Below, piece by piece: positions 27,709 to 37,301 of a stretch of DNA of 64,000 bases (the first letter of the stretch is position 1; every line of letters starts with the position of its first letter). The notes under the pieces were generated by a model. The model had not been told where the DNA came from, did not search any database, and saw only the letters and a list, made by a program, of their open reading frames with translations. Source of the stretch: Alphaproteobacteria bacterium (GTDB lineage: Bacteria; Pseudomonadota; Alphaproteobacteria; Rhodobacterales; Rhodobacteraceae). Position numbers and translations under genes: made by a program. The DNA lies in contig JAUHVR010000002.1 of assembly GCA_030424865.1 (NCBI GenBank), forward strand, positions 1-64,000, read 5' to 3'.

Positions 27709-27729
27709 AACTGACACCCTGTGTCAGTT
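27709..27729. promoter_or_regulatory. 21-bp perfect palindrome, likely WYL regulator operator
   Basis: AACTGACAC at 27709-27717 pairs perfectly with GTGTCAGTT at 27721-27729 around CCT. It lies 49 bases upstream of the ABM-like gene start (27660) and 76 bases before rlmN (27805), overlapping the likely promoters. Binding by the WYL regulator encoded two genes away is inferred from position. Confidence 0.5.
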
Positions 27730-27804
27730 GTGTTGCGGGAACGGGATATTTTCTTTTGCTGCGACTTCGTGTAGACCGCGCCTCTGTTTTTAGGGACTCC
27801 GCCC

Positions 27805-28983
27805 ATGACCGCCACTGCACCTATCACCCAAGACCTTGTGACCATCCCCCGGAAGCTGCCCGAGGGGCCGGTGAACCTTGTCGGCCTGACCCGCCCGCAA
27901 CTGCGCGAGGCGCTGCTGGCGGCGGGGACACCGGAAAAGCAGGTGAAGATGCGGGTCAATCAGATCTGGCAGTGGATCTATCAGTGGGGCGTGCGCGATT
28001 TCGACAGCATGACGAACCTGGCCAAGGCCTATCGCGCCCAGCTGGCCGAACGGTTTGTGATCGAGGTGCCCGAGGTCGTGTCGCGCCAGGTCTCGGCGGA
28101 TGGGACGCGAAAGTATCTGGTCAAGATCGCCGGCGGGCACGAAGTCGAGGTGGTCTATATCCCTGAAACCGATCGGGGGACGTTGTGCATTTCCAGCCAG
28201 GTCGGCTGTACGCTGACCTGCTCCTTCTGCCACACCGGCACACAGAAACTTGTGCGCAACCTGACGGCGGGCGAGATCGTGGGTCAGATCATGCTGGCGC
28301 GCGACGATCTGGGCGAATGGCCCGAACAGGGCGCGCCCAAGGATGAAACGCGCCTTTTGTCGAACATCGTGCTGATGGGCATGGGCGAGCCGCTTTACAA
28401 CTTCGAAGGTGTACGCGACGCGATGAAAATCGCGATGGACCCCGAAGGGATTTCGCTCTCGCGTCGTCGGATCACGCTGTCCACCAGCGGTGTGGTGCCC
28501 GAGATCGCCAAAACGGCCGAGGAAATCGGCTGTCTTTTGGCCGTCAGTTTCCACGCCACCACGGACGAAGTGCGCGACAAGCTGGTGCCGATCAACAAAC
28601 GCTGGAACATCGAGACGCTGCTGGGAGCGCTGCGCGAGTATCCGCGGCTGTCGAACTCGGAACGGATCACGTTTGAATACGTGATGCTGAAGGATGTGAA
28701 CGACAGCGATGCCGATGCGCGGCGGCTGGTCAAGCTGATCCAGGGCATCCCGGCCAAGATCAACCTGATCCCGTTCAACGAATGGCCCGGCGCACCCTAC
28801 CAGCGCAGCGACTGGAGCCGGATCGAGGCCTTTGCCGACATCATCTACAAGGCGGGCTATGCCTCGCCCATCCGCACCCCTCGGGGCGAGGATATCATGG
28901 CGGCCTGCGGCCAGTTGAAGTCCGCGACCGAACGCGCCCGCAAGAGCCGCGCGCAGATCGCCGCTGAAACCGGGCTGGGCTGA
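27805..28983 (+). CDS. rlmN: 23S rRNA (adenine2503-C2) / tRNA methyltransferase RlmN
   Basis: RlmN is a radical-SAM enzyme that methylates C2 of A2503 in 23S rRNA and A37 in some tRNAs. The 392-residue product has the 4Fe-4S motif Cys135-x3-Cys139-x2-Cys142 ([12 protein letters not shown]), the RlmN-type [21 protein letters not shown] and the C-terminal [10 protein letters not shown] that holds the methyl-carrying cysteine. Length is typical. The gene is monocistronic; its last bases are followed at once by the tail of a minus-strand sRNA unit. Confidence 0.95.
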   Translation: MTATAPITQDLVTIPRKLPEGPVNLVGLTRPQLREALLAAGTPEKQVKMRVNQIWQWIYQWGVRDFDSMTNLAKAYRAQLAERFVIEVPEVVSRQVSADGTRKYLVKIAGGHEVEVVYIPETDRGTLCISSQVGCTLTCSFCHTGTQKLVRNLTAGEIVGQIMLARDDLGEWPEQGAPKDETRLLSNIVLMGMGEPLYNFEGVRDAMKIAMDPEGISLSRRRITLSTSGVVPEIAKTAEEIGCLLAVSFHATTDEVRDKLVPINKRWNIETLLGALREYPRLSNSERITFEYVMLKDVNDSDADARRLVKLIQGIPAKINLIPFNEWPGAPYQRSDWSRIEAFADIIYKAGYASPIRTPRGEDIMAACGQLKSATERARKSRAQIAAETGLG

Positions 28984-29003
28984 TCAAAAGCCGAATTTGG
29001 CAA

Positions 29004-29210
29004 GAAAAAAGGGGCCCGCGAAGGGGCCCCTGCTGCTCGGGGTGTCTTGGGTCTTGCGCCTGTCTGTCCCGTTCCGAGGTGCGGCTGTGATTCATCGCCA
29101 AGCCAAAGCCTGGCGCGTGCCTTGAAAAGCCGCTGTCTTGTGCGTCTGGAGTGCGTGGTAGTCTTTTTGCCGCCACCGAGATAAGAATTGCGCCTGTCCC
29201 GATGCCTTAT
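29004..29210 (-). ncRNA. Candidate free-standing small RNA
   Basis: A strong promoter (29216-29245) points into 200 bases of non-coding sequence that end in a textbook intrinsic terminator (29005-29030), all on the minus strand. A transcript of about 205 nucleotides is predicted. The interval has no convincing protein: an ORF starting with GTG near 29176 has no ribosome site and reads through the terminator into rlmN. The inner sequence has local stems such as CGCCA-TGGCG. I could not match it to 6S, SRP, tmRNA or RNase P RNA. Confidence 0.6.
29005..29030 (-). terminator. Intrinsic terminator of the candidate sRNA
   Basis: On the minus strand GGGGCCC (29030-29024) pairs with GGGCCCC (29017-29011) around CTTCGC and is followed by six T residues (29010-29005). 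This is one of the best intrinsic terminators in the window. Confidence 0.75.
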
Positions 29211-29215
29211 CGGGC

Positions 29216-29245
29216 ACTATAGGCGAATCACTGCGAATCGGTCAA
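29216..29245 (-). promoter_or_regulatory. Sigma-70 type promoter for the candidate sRNA
   Basis: Minus strand: TTGACC (29245-29240), an 18-base spacer, and TATAGT (29221-29216). Both hexamers match five of six consensus bases. Predicted start is near 29208-29210. Confidence 0.65.
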
Positions 29246-29266
29246 CATCTGGTGATTCGTTTTTTT
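29224..29266 (+). terminator. Plus-strand intrinsic terminator
   Basis: CGAATCAC (29224-29231) pairs with GTGATTCG (29252-29259) over a 20-base loop, followed directly by seven T residues (29260-29266). It would stop transcripts coming from rlmN before they enter folC antisense. It overlaps the minus-strand sRNA promoter. Confidence 0.55.
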
Positions 29267-29284
29267 GTTAACCCAGAGATTGTG

Positions 29285-30559
29285 TCAGGCGTGGCTGCGC
29301 AACACGTGACCTGCCAGGTAGAGTGAACCGCAGATCAGGATACGTGGGGCAGAGTCCCTGGACACCACCTGAGCGACGGCCTGATCCAGCGTTTCGGCGC
29401 GATCTGCCGCGATACCGGCGCTTTCGGCAAAGCCCGCGGTGTCCTCGGCGCCGAGTGTCGCCTGCTCTCCGGGGATCGGCAGGGCGATCAGCCCGTCGAC
29501 CTGTCCGGCCAAGGGGCGCATGTAGCCACTGACATCCTTGGTGTTCAGCATCCCGCAGATCAGCCAGGTCGGGCGTTTGGGCAGGGTCGCCAGATGCGCG
29601 GCCAGCGCCTCACCCGCTGCGGGGTTGTGGCCGCCGTCCAGCCAGACCTCGGCATTCGGTGCCTGATCAATCACCGGGCCGCTGCGCAGACGTTGCATAC
29701 GGGCGGGCCAAAAGACGTTTTCCATGGCAGCGGTGCAGGCAGCCTCGTCCGCGCCGAGGTGGCGCAAGGCAGCCAGCGCCATGCCCGCGTTCTGGATCTG
29801 GTGCGCGCCGGGCAGGGCGGGCAGCGGCAGGTCCAGAAGGCCGGTTTCGTCCTGAAAGACCAACCGCCCGCGTTCTTCGCCAACGTGCCACTGCTGGCCA
29901 TAGGCCAGAAGCGGCGCGCCAAGCCGTTCGGCGCGGGCCTCGATGACATCAAGCCCCTCATCGTCTTGCGGGCCGGCGACGCAGGGCACGCCGCGCTTGA
30001 TGATCCCAGCCTTTTCGCCCGCGATGGCCGCCAGCGTGTCCCCCAGGAACTGTTGGTGATCCAGCGATACAGGGGTGATCACGGTCAGCGCAGGCCTGTC
30101 GATCACATTGGTGGCGTCCAAACGCCCGCCAAGGCCGACCTCAAGCAGGGTGTAATCAGCCGGAGTGCGCGCAAAGGCCAGAAGGGCGGCGCAGGTGGTG
30201 ATCTCGAAATAGGTGATCGCCTCGCCGCCATTGGCCGCGTAACATTCGTCCAGCGCGGCGGTCAGGGCATCCTCGGTGATCAGTTCTCCGGCCAGGCGGA
30301 TGCGTTCGTGGAACCGCGCCAGATGCGGCGAGGTATAGGCATGCACGCGCTTGCCCATGCCTTCGAGCCCGGCGCGGATCAGCGCCTGGGTCGAGCCCTT
30401 GCCGTTGGTGCCCGCCAGATGGATCACCGGCGGCAGGTCGTTTTGCGGATTTCCCAGCGCATCCAGCAGCCGCCAGACCCGGTCCAGCGTCAGGTCGATG
30501 ACCTTGGGGTGCAGCGCCATCATCCGGTCCAGGATGACGTCAGAACCGGTCTGGGCCAT
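29285..30559 (-). CDS. folC: Bifunctional folylpolyglutamate / dihydrofolate synthase
   Basis: FolC adds glutamate to dihydropteroate and to folates in an ATP-dependent ligase reaction. The 424-residue product has the Mur-ligase P-loop (LAGTNGKGSTQALI), the YTSPHLARFHERIRL motif that follows it in FolC, LEVGLGGRLDATN, and SLDHQQFLGDTL. The C-terminal domain carries WLDGGHNPAAGEAL. It starts nine bases after accD stops, the accD-folC pair common in proteobacteria. Confidence 0.95.
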   Translation of the reverse strand: MAQTGSDVILDRMMALHPKVIDLTLDRVWRLLDALGNPQNDLPPVIHLAGTNGKGSTQALIRAGLEGMGKRVHAYTSPHLARFHERIRLAGELITEDALTAALDECYAANGGEAITYFEITTCAALLAFARTPADYTLLEVGLGGRLDATNVIDRPALTVITPVSLDHQQFLGDTLAAIAGEKAGIIKRGVPCVAGPQDDEGLDVIEARAERLGAPLLAYGQQWHVGEERGRLVFQDETGLLDLPLPALPGAHQIQNAGMALAALRHLGADEAACTAAMENVFWPARMQRLRSGPVIDQAPNAEVWLDGGHNPAAGEALAAHLATLPKRPTWLICGMLNTKDVSGYMRPLAGQVDGLIALPIPGEQATLGAEDTAGFAESAGIAADRAETLDQAVAQVVSRDSAPRILICGSLYLAGHVLRSHA

Positions 30560-30568
30560 GTGCTGTCT

Positions 30569-31486
30569 TCAGCCTTTGTCGGGCGCGGGCAGCGCCTCGG
30601 TCTCGGACGGGGCTGGCAGATCGCCCTTGATTGCCGGGGGCAGGCCCATCAGCATCCGGGTGATGGTGATCAGTTCTTCGCGCATGGCGCGGCGGTCGGT
30701 CACGCGGTCCAGCATCCCGTGTTCCAGCAGGTATTCGGCGCGTTGAAAGCCCTCGGGCAGTTTTTCGCGGATCGTCTGTTCGATCACCCGCGCGCCGGCA
30801 AAGCCGATCAGCGCATCGGGTTCAGCGATGTGCACGTCGCCCAGCATCGCGTAGGATGCTGTGACGCCGCCGGTTGTCGGGTGCGTCAGCACCACGATGT
30901 AGGGCAGCCCCGCGTCTTTCAGCATCTGCACGGCGATGGTCGTGCGCGGCATCTGCATCAGGCCCAGGATGCCTTCTTGCATCCGCGCGCCCCCGGCCGC
31001 CGAGAACAGCACGAAAGGCCGCCCCATCTCGACCGCGCGTTCGGCACCGGCCAGAACGGCGTTGCCGACATACATGCTCATGGAGCCACCCATGAAGCCA
31101 AAGTCCTGCGCGGCGGCGACGATGGGCGTGCGCCCGATCTCGCCCTCGGCGACCAGCATCGCCTCGGCCTCGCCGGTTTTCTTCTGCGCCGCCTTCATCC
31201 GGTCGGGATAGCGCTTCTGGTCGCGGAACTGCAGCGGATCGGCGATGGGCTCTGGCACGGCAACCTCGGTGAAGATGCCGCCGTCGAAGAGGCTGTAGAA
31301 CCGGTCCCGGGGCGAGATGCCCATGTGGTGGCCGCAGTTGGTGCAGACGTTCAGGTTCTCTGAAAGCTCGCGGTGAAACAGCATCGTCCCGCAGCCGCCG
31401 CACTTGGTCCAAAGGTTCTCGGGCACCTCGCGACGCGAGAAGATCGAGTTGATCCGTGGACGGACGTAGTTGGTGATCCAGTTCAT
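30569..31486 (-). CDS. accD: Acetyl-CoA carboxylase carboxyltransferase subunit beta
   Basis: AccD with AccA transfers the carboxyl from biotin to acetyl-CoA, giving malonyl-CoA for fatty-acid synthesis. The 305-residue product has the N-terminal zinc ribbon (CGGCGTMLFHREL...NVCTNCGHHMGIS), the GFMGGSMS and SAAGGARMQEG oxyanion-hole motifs and PTTGGVTAS. I chose ATG 31486 (MNWITNYVRP), the usual family start, over an in-frame codon at 31549. Operon with folC. Confidence 0.95.
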   Translation of the reverse strand: MNWITNYVRPRINSIFSRREVPENLWTKCGGCGTMLFHRELSENLNVCTNCGHHMGISPRDRFYSLFDGGIFTEVAVPEPIADPLQFRDQKRYPDRMKAAQKKTGEAEAMLVAEGEIGRTPIVAAAQDFGFMGGSMSMYVGNAVLAGAERAVEMGRPFVLFSAAGGARMQEGILGLMQMPRTTIAVQMLKDAGLPYIVVLTHPTTGGVTASYAMLGDVHIAEPDALIGFAGARVIEQTIREKLPEGFQRAEYLLEHGMLDRVTDRRAMREELITITRMLMGLPPAIKGDLPAPSETEALPAPDKG

Positions 31487-31567
31487 TTGCGCAGGTGCTC
31501 CGCAGCGTTCGGTTCGCGGTGACTTAGGACGGGTTTGCTCAAATTGCAATGCAAGGGTCGTGTCAGT

Positions 31568-32512
31568 TTACATAGCGGGCCGGGCCGAGGCTGTTTTCAG
31601 GACATCCCAGTAGGTTTGATCGACCTGCATCCGGGGGCCGTGCCCCTTGTCCAGCATCAGTTGATGCACTTTTGGCAGATTGCGACAGGGGATATGCATC
31701 ACCAGGTGGTGTTCCAGATGGTAATTGACCCAATAGGGGGCCAGAAGCGTCCTGGCGATCGGCCCGGCCAGCGTGGTGCGAGTGTTGCACAGCGGGTCGT
31801 CCGAAAACTCGACGGCGCCGTGTTCGGCGATGTTGCGGATGCGTAGGACCAGCTGGAACCAGGTCAGCAAGGGCAGCACCCAAAGGACCAGCCAGCTCCA
31901 CCAGGCGCCGATCATCCAGAACAAGGCAAACAGCACGATATTGGCCAGAATTGCCCGTCCGATGACGGGGCCGGAAAAGGCCTGGGCCAGGTCCTGGCTG
32001 CTGGGTTGGCCTTCGACCTCGCCCGCCATCTTGAAGGCATAGGCGATTTGCGCAGCCCGCTGCTTGATCCCAGTCTGCCCGGTGATGTCGCGGATCAGCT
32101 TGCGCCGCAGCGAGGCGCGAGTGGTCGGAAAGGGTTTCGACAACCGCAGATCCGGGTCATCCTCAGTCTGGGTATATCGGTGGTGGGTCAGGTGATAGCG
32201 GCGGTATTCCGGAAGGTCCGCCAGGATCGGGCGGCCGCACAGCCACTCGCCGGCAAACTCGTTCAGGGCGCGCGTCTTGAACAGTGCGTTGTGCGCCGCC
32301 TCGTGCATCAGGATGGCAAGGCCCAGCTGTCGGGACCCGATCAGCATCACCGCCAGCACAAAGGTCAGAAGACTGGGCCAGAGGTGGAACACCGCCGCCG
32401 CGCCAAAGATCACCGCCCAGCAATGGGCCAGCAGCAGCGCGCCCCACAGGTCCGACCGTTGGGCCAGCGGGCGGATCTCGTCAGACGTCAGAAAGGCTTT
32501 GCCGGGTGTCAT
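31568..32512 (-). CDS. Membrane fatty acid desaturase
   Basis: The 314-residue inner-membrane protein has the three histidine boxes that bind the di-iron centre: [15 protein letters not shown] and [11 protein letters not shown], with hydrophobic segments before the first box and between the second and third. It belongs to the acyl-lipid/DesA-like desaturases; regiospecificity cannot be read. It lies immediately upstream of accD on the same strand, with about 80 bases between, which suits a lipid-modification role, though a shared transcript is not shown. Confidence 0.88.
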   Translation of the reverse strand: MTPGKAFLTSDEIRPLAQRSDLWGALLLAHCWAVIFGAAAVFHLWPSLLTFVLAVMLIGSRQLGLAILMHEAAHNALFKTRALNEFAGEWLCGRPILADLPEYRRYHLTHHRYTQTEDDPDLRLSKPFPTTRASLRRKLIRDITGQTGIKQRAAQIAYAFKMAGEVEGQPSSQDLAQAFSGPVIGRAILANIVLFALFWMIGAWWSWLVLWVLPLLTWFQLVLRIRNIAEHGAVEFSDDPLCNTRTTLAGPIARTLLAPYWVNYHLEHHLVMHIPCRNLPKVHQLMLDKGHGPRMQVDQTYWDVLKTASARPAM

Positions 32513-32579
32513 CGCGGCCTCCGATCCCCCTCAGTTTGCCAAAACCCGCCCGCGCCCGTCAACGCAGGCTGCAATCGCC

Positions 32580-32608
32580 TTGTAAGGGCCGGGGTGCTTC
32601 GCTATTCC
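32580..32608 (+). promoter_or_regulatory. Candidate promoter of ilvD
   Basis: TTGTAA (32580-32585), a 17-base spacer and TATTCC (32603-32608) lie 32 bases before the ilvD start codon. Matches to consensus are four of six in each hexamer. No attenuator-like leader peptide is visible. Confidence 0.4.
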
Positions 32609-32640
32609 AAACCAAACTGAATGCCAGGGAGGCCCGCGCC

Positions 32641-34404
32641 ATGCTCAAGCGCCCATTCGACAAATCGAAACTGCCCAGCCGCCACGTCACCGAAGGCCCC
32701 GAGCGCGCGCCGCATCGGTCGTACTACTATGCAATGGGCATGACCGAGGAAGAGATCCATCAGCCCTTGGTCGGCGTTGCCACCTGTTGGAACGAAGCCG
32801 CGCCCTGTAACATCGCCCTGAACCGTCAGGCGCAGGCGGTGAAGATGGGTGTGAAACAAGCGTTCGGCACCCCGCGCGAATTCACCACCATCACCGTCAC
32901 CGACGGCATCGCCATGGGCCACGAAGGCATGCGTTCATCGCTGGCATCGCGCGAAGCGATTGCCGACACGGTCGAACTGACCATGCGCGGCCATTGCTAT
33001 GACGCCATCGTGGGTCTGGCGGGGTGCGATAAGTCGCTGCCCGGTATGATGATGGCCATGGTGCGTCTGAACGTGCCGTCCGTGTTCATCTACGGCGGCT
33101 CGATCCTGCCGGGCAAAGCCCCGCAGGTCGACGAGATCCCCGAAGACTTCCGCACCCGCGACCTGACCGTGCAGGACATGTTCGAGGCCGTGGGCCGTCA
33201 CCAGAACAACGAGATGTCGGATGCCGCGCTGGATATGCTGGAACGCGTGGCCTGCCCCTCGGCTGGCGCTTGCGGCGGTCAGTTCACCGCCAACACGATG
33301 GCCTGTGTCTCCGAGGCCATCGGCCTTGCGCTGTTCAACTCGTCGGGCGCGCCCGCGCCTTACGAAAGCCGCGACCAGTATGGCGAGGCGTCGGGCCGCG
33401 CCGTCATGGACCTTGTGGAAAACAACATCCGCGCGCGCGACATCGTCACGCTGAAAAGCCTGGAAAACGCCGCGCGCGTTGTGGCCTGCACCGGCGGCTC
33501 GACCAACGCCGGTCTGCACCTGCCCGCGATTGCGCATGAGGCGGGGATCGAGTTCTACCTCGACGACGTCTGCGAGATTTTCAAGGACACGCCCTATTTC
33601 GTCGACCTCAAGCCCGGCGGCACACATGTGGCCAAGGACCTCTATGATGCCGGCGGTCTGCCAGTGGTCATGAAGGAACTGCGCAAGGCTGGTCTGATCC
33701 ACGAGGATTGCATGACCGCCAGCGGTTACTCGGTGGGCGAAGAGCTGGACAAGGTCGCCCGCGAAGCGGACGGCAAGGTCATCTACCCCATCGACGCGCC
33801 GATCACCAAGACCGGCGGCGTTGTGGGCCTGAAGGGCAACCTGGCCCCCGAAGGCGCCATCGTGAAAGTGGCGGGCATGACCGAGGAACAGCAGGTCTTT
33901 ACCGGCCCGGCGCGCGTGTTCGAATGCGAAGAAGATGCCTTCGACGCGGTCAAGGACCGCGCCTATGAAGAGGGCGAAGTGATCGTCATCCGCAACGAAG
34001 GCCCCGCTGGTGGCCCGGGCATGCGCGAGATGCTGGCGACCACGGCGGCGCTGTCGGGTCAGGGCATGGGCAAGAAGGTGGCGCTGATCACCGACGGCCG
34101 TTTCTCGGGCGCGACCCGCGGGTTCTGCGTGGGTCACGTCGGCCCCGAGGCCGCCCATGGCGGCCCGATTGCCCTGCTGCAGAACGGTGACATGATCACC
34201 ATCAACGCCATCTCGGGCGAGATCAGCGTGGCGCTGTCGGACGAAGAGTTGGCCGCCCGCAAAGAGGCCTGGGCCGGTCCGCGCGAAACGATCTATGCCA
34301 CCGGTGCGGTCTGGAAGTTCGCCAAGCTGGTGGGCCCGACCTACCAGGGCGCGGTCACCCATCCGGGCGGCAAGGCGGAAAAGCACGTCTACGCGGATCT
34401 CTGA
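32641..34404 (+). CDS. ilvD: Dihydroxy-acid dehydratase
   Basis: IlvD makes the 2-keto acids of the branched-chain amino acid pathway using an iron-sulfur cluster. The 587-residue product has the cluster cysteines in [21 protein letters not shown] and [14 protein letters not shown], the catalytic region [14 protein letters not shown], and the [14 protein letters not shown] loop. Length fits the shorter IlvD class. AGGGAGG precedes ATG 32641; a much earlier in-frame codon is part of a spurious extension through the desaturase promoter region. It is followed three bases later by a lipoprotein gene. Confidence 0.95.
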   Translation: MLKRPFDKSKLPSRHVTEGPERAPHRSYYYAMGMTEEEIHQPLVGVATCWNEAAPCNIALNRQAQAVKMGVKQAFGTPREFTTITVTDGIAMGHEGMRSSLASREAIADTVELTMRGHCYDAIVGLAGCDKSLPGMMMAMVRLNVPSVFIYGGSILPGKAPQVDEIPEDFRTRDLTVQDMFEAVGRHQNNEMSDAALDMLERVACPSAGACGGQFTANTMACVSEAIGLALFNSSGAPAPYESRDQYGEASGRAVMDLVENNIRARDIVTLKSLENAARVVACTGGSTNAGLHLPAIAHEAGIEFYLDDVCEIFKDTPYFVDLKPGGTHVAKDLYDAGGLPVVMKELRKAGLIHEDCMTASGYSVGEELDKVAREADGKVIYPIDAPITKTGGVVGLKGNLAPEGAIVKVAGMTEEQQVFTGPARVFECEEDAFDAVKDRAYEEGEVIVIRNEGPAGGPGMREMLATTAALSGQGMGKKVALITDGRFSGATRGFCVGHVGPEAAHGGPIALLQNGDMITINAISGEISVALSDEELAARKEAWAGPRETIYATGAVWKFAKLVGPTYQGAVTHPGGKAEKHVYADL

Positions 34405-34407
34405 TCC

Positions 34408-35118
34408 GTGGTGCGGCGCGGCCTGGCACCTTTTGCGCTGATCGCGGTTCTGCTTGGATGCGGAACCGCCCCGACCGAGGACCTGCAAGCCTCTGCTGCG
34501 GATCCCAAGGCCGCGCAGCCCGGACTGTTTGCCGGGTTGGGCGCGACGCGCGCCAAACCGCCCTTGCGCAAGACCTCGCTGGCCGGTGGCGTGGTTGTCG
34601 ATGGCCCTCCGGGCTATTGCGTTGATCCCAAATCCATAGGGCTGGGCCGCAGTTTCGCGGTGCTGGCCAGCTGCCAGGTTCTGACAGACGGCCGGGGCGG
34701 TTCGGAAGTGCCGCTTGCGATCATGACGGTGACCGTTGGCCGCAAGGACGCCGGCGCGCAAGTGCCTGATGCCCAGACCATGGCGGCCGCTGCGGGCAGT
34801 GATCTGATCGACAGTCGACGCAACCGGGACATGACGCTGGCCTTGCTGGAATCGGGCGGCCAAGAGGTTCTGGATGGCGGCGAACCTCGCTATTGGCGCG
34901 GTGCGTTCGTGTTGAACGACCGGCCGGTGGGACTTGCGCTATACGCGCCCCAAGGCAGTGTCCTGAAAGGGTCGTCAGGCGCCGCGCTCTTGGCCGAACT
35001 GCACGACAAGATCGTGGCCGCGACGCCAAAAAACGATCCTGGTGTGGGCAAGGCTGCGGCTGAACCCTTGCAAGGGGGCGGCTTCCGTCGTTTGCTGAAT
35101 GTCAAGGAAGACGGGTGA
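34408..35118 (+). CDS. Predicted lipoprotein, unknown function
   Basis: GTG at 34408, three bases after ilvD, starts a 236-residue product with a lipobox at Cys18 (LIAVLLGCG), so it should be lipidated. The mature part opens with a low-complexity linker, then a compact domain with GGVVVDGPPGYCVDP and a second cysteine near VLASCQVL, which could form a disulfide. I do not recognise a named family. Tight spacing suggests read-through from ilvD, but a functional link to branched-chain synthesis is not evident. Confidence 0.72.
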   Translation: MVRRGLAPFALIAVLLGCGTAPTEDLQASAADPKAAQPGLFAGLGATRAKPPLRKTSLAGGVVVDGPPGYCVDPKSIGLGRSFAVLASCQVLTDGRGGSEVPLAIMTVTVGRKDAGAQVPDAQTMAAAAGSDLIDSRRNRDMTLALLESGGQEVLDGGEPRYWRGAFVLNDRPVGLALYAPQGSVLKGSSGAALLAELHDKIVAATPKNDPGVGKAAAEPLQGGGFRRLLNVKEDG

Positions 35119-35166
35119 TCCTCGGATCGGTCCCGTTGCCCCGGAATTTGCAAGGCAAGGCTGACG

Positions 35167-35919
35167 ATGTTCGGCAAGTTGAGACAGACAGAGGCGCTGC
35201 GGCAGTGGCGGGCGGCGGCGGAATCCGCCGGGACCGCCGCACTGGACGACCTGCGTCAGAAATCGGCGCAGGCGCGGCGGTTGAAGGCACATCTGGACCG
35301 GTTGCTGTTTGTTTCGGAATCCCGCCTGGCCTTGCCGGTCATCGGAAATCAGGCCTTTCCCAAACCGCATGACGCCGACTGGTTCTGGCGGCCTGAGCTG
35401 TGGTGCGGCCCGCTGGACACGCCCGGACTGGCCGCGGTGGACAGCAAGCGCAAGCTGGGGGACGAGGTGACCTTGTTCCATGACTGTGCGATCTCGGAGT
35501 TGACCCTGCGCCAGTTGCGCAACACGCGCGAGGCGGACCTGGCCGCCTTTGGCCTTCGGATGGATGTGTTCCGGTTTGATGGCTCGTACCTGTCGCTGGC
35601 CATCGATCTGCCGCCCGAGGCCGCGCAGGGCTTGACGCGCAACCATCTGATCCGCGTCGAAACGATCCTCGAGATGGAAAAACCGCTGGAAATCTTTGCC
35701 CGTCTCAACATTCAGCACGGCCCGAACACCGAACAGCTGGTCCGTGAACTGCCGCTTGATCAAGAGGACATCCGGGTCGAATTCGACCTGGCCTATACCA
35801 AGATGCAGGAAAGCCGTGTTCAGAAACTCTGGCTCGACCTGATCTTTGAGGGCCCCGAGATGAACCAGGTGATCCTGCGTGACGTCACCTTCAGCCGCCG
35901 CCCCCGCGCGGCAATGTAA
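35167..35919 (+). CDS. Roseobacter-type conserved protein (DUF6478-like)
   Basis: The 250-residue soluble product begins with a helical segment rich in Arg, Ala and Gln (about 1-45), followed by a beta-rich body (ADWFWRPELWCGPLDTPG, DEVTLFHDC, GSYLSLAIDLP). I associate it with a conserved uncharacterised roseobacter family (DUF6478), from memory and not verified. There is no signal peptide. It is followed nine bases later by a small partner gene. Function unknown. Confidence 0.7.
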   Translation: MFGKLRQTEALRQWRAAAESAGTAALDDLRQKSAQARRLKAHLDRLLFVSESRLALPVIGNQAFPKPHDADWFWRPELWCGPLDTPGLAAVDSKRKLGDEVTLFHDCAISELTLRQLRNTREADLAAFGLRMDVFRFDGSYLSLAIDLPPEAAQGLTRNHLIRVETILEMEKPLEIFARLNIQHGPNTEQLVRELPLDQEDIRVEFDLAYTKMQESRVQKLWLDLIFEGPEMNQVILRDVTFSRRPRAAM

Positions 35920-35928
35920 GGACCGCCC

Positions 35929-36306
35929 ATGGCCCGGTACACCCTGACCCACACCCGCCTGAAAGAGGGCACCTGGCAGGCCATCGTGGCCATGAAGACA
36001 CCCGGCGATGAGCCGCCCCAGATCGGCGTGACCCACTTGGAAACCCCGCTCGAAGGGGTGACCCTGCAGGCGGCCGAGGCCGCCGGCGAATGGCTTTTGC
36101 AGGTTCCGGTGCCTGCGACATTGATCGCCGACGGGGTGCAGACCTTTGTGGTCAGCGATCTGTCGGATGACCGGGTGCTGGACAGTTTCACCCTGATCTG
36201 CGGGGATGCCGTGACCCAGGACATCCGCGCCGAGATGGATCTGTTGCGGGCCGAGCTTGATCTGCTCAAGCGCGCCTTCCGTCGGCACTGCGTCGAAACG
36301 CAGTAG
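35929..36306 (+). CDS. Small hypothetical protein with C-terminal coiled coil
   Basis: The 125-residue product has a beta-rich first two-thirds (TRLKEGTWQAIVAMK, IGVTHLE, WLLQVPVPATLIADG, LDSFTLICGD) and ends in a heptad-like helix (IRAEMDLLRAELDLLKRAF) that probably drives oligomerisation. It starts nine bases after the DUF6478-like gene and is probably co-expressed with it. No family recognised. Confidence 0.65.
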   Translation: MARYTLTHTRLKEGTWQAIVAMKTPGDEPPQIGVTHLETPLEGVTLQAAEAAGEWLLQVPVPATLIADGVQTFVVSDLSDDRVLDSFTLICGDAVTQDIRAEMDLLRAELDLLKRAFRRHCVETQ

Positions 36307-36380
36307 GGTGAACCCGGGCGCGCGAATTGACCTTTGCGGCGTGGTGGGTCACTAAAGGGCCATTCCACGCAGGAGCATTC

Positions 36381-37301
36381 ATGGACATTTTCAGGGGCGT
36401 CGCGCTCAAGGTGACCGCGATCCTGCTATTTACCGTCATGGCCTCGCTGATCAAGGCCAGTTCAGAAAACGTGCCAGCAGGTGAAGCGGTGTTCTTCCGT
36501 TCATTGTTTGCGATGCCGGTCATCCTGGTCTGGCTTGCATGGCGACACGAACTGGCCGTCGGGCTGCGCACGCGCAATCCCATGGGCCACGTCTGGCGCG
36601 GGCTGATCGGGGTCACGGCCATGGGGTGCGGGTTCGCCTCGCTCGGGCTTTTGCCGCTGCCTGAGGTCACGGCGCTGGGCTTTGCCGCGCCGCTGATGAC
36701 CGTGATCCTGGCTGCAATCCTGCTGGGCGAACGGGTGCGTATCTTCCGCCTGTCTGCGGTTGGTCTGGGCCTTGTGGGCGTGACCATTGTGATGTGGCCG
36801 CGCCTGTCGTTCGGGGCCGACGACCTCGATCAGCTGGCCGCTTTGGGCGTCGCCCTGGTCCTGATCTCGGCAGCGCTGCGGGCCCTGGCACAGGTGCACG
36901 TACGGCGGCTGGTCCAGACCGAACAGACGGCAGCGGTGGTCTTTTATTTCTCGCTGACGGCCACCGTGATGTCGATGTTCACCATCCCCTTCGGCTGGGT
37001 CATGCCCACGGCAGGTGAGGCCGCGATGCTGATTGGTGCAGGGGTCATCGGCGGGGTGGCGCAGATCTTTCTGACAAGCTCGTATCGCTTTGCAGGGGCC
37101 GCGGTGTTGGCGCCCTTTGACTATGTCTCGATCCTGTTCGCGATCCTGATTGGCTATTTCGTGTTTTCCGAGGTGCCCACCATGGCAACCCTGATCGGAT
37201 CGGCCATCGTGATCGCCGCAGGCGTGCTGATCATCTGGCGCGAACGCCAACTGGGTCTCAAGCGCGGCAAGGCGCGCCCTGGGGTCACGCCGCAGGGCTA
37301 A
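36381..37301 (+). CDS. DMT/EamA family transporter
   Basis: The 306-residue product has ten hydrophobic segments in two EamA repeats (about 8-135 and 150-290), typical of drug/metabolite transporters. The start MDIFRGVALK is followed by the first membrane helix; an in-frame codon at 36327 would add an unlikely prefix. The loop after the fourth helix carries the family pattern GERVRIFRLSAVGLGLVGV. Substrate unknown. Its stop overlaps the convergent puuB-like gene by four bases. Confidence 0.85.
   Translation: MDIFRGVALKVTAILLFTVMASLIKASSENVPAGEAVFFRSLFAMPVILVWLAWRHELAVGLRTRNPMGHVWRGLIGVTAMGCGFASLGLLPLPEVTALGFAAPLMTVILAAILLGERVRIFRLSAVGLGLVGVTIVMWPRLSFGADDLDQLAALGVALVLISAALRALAQVHVRRLVQTEQTAAVVFYFSLTATVMSMFTIPFGWVMPTAGEAAMLIGAGVIGGVAQIFLTSSYRFAGAAVLAPFDYVSILFAILIGYFVFSEVPTMATLIGSAIVIAAGVLIIWRERQLGLKRGKARPGVTPQG

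Noticed and set aside
28895-29176. 93-codon minus-strand ORF after rlmN
   Set aside because: It has a GTG start without a ribosome site, runs through a strong intrinsic terminator and into rlmN antisense, and has no recognisable protein features.
32935-34863. 642-codon minus-strand ORF opposite ilvD
   Set aside because: Antisense shadow of a high-GC gene, without ribosome site or recognisable domain.
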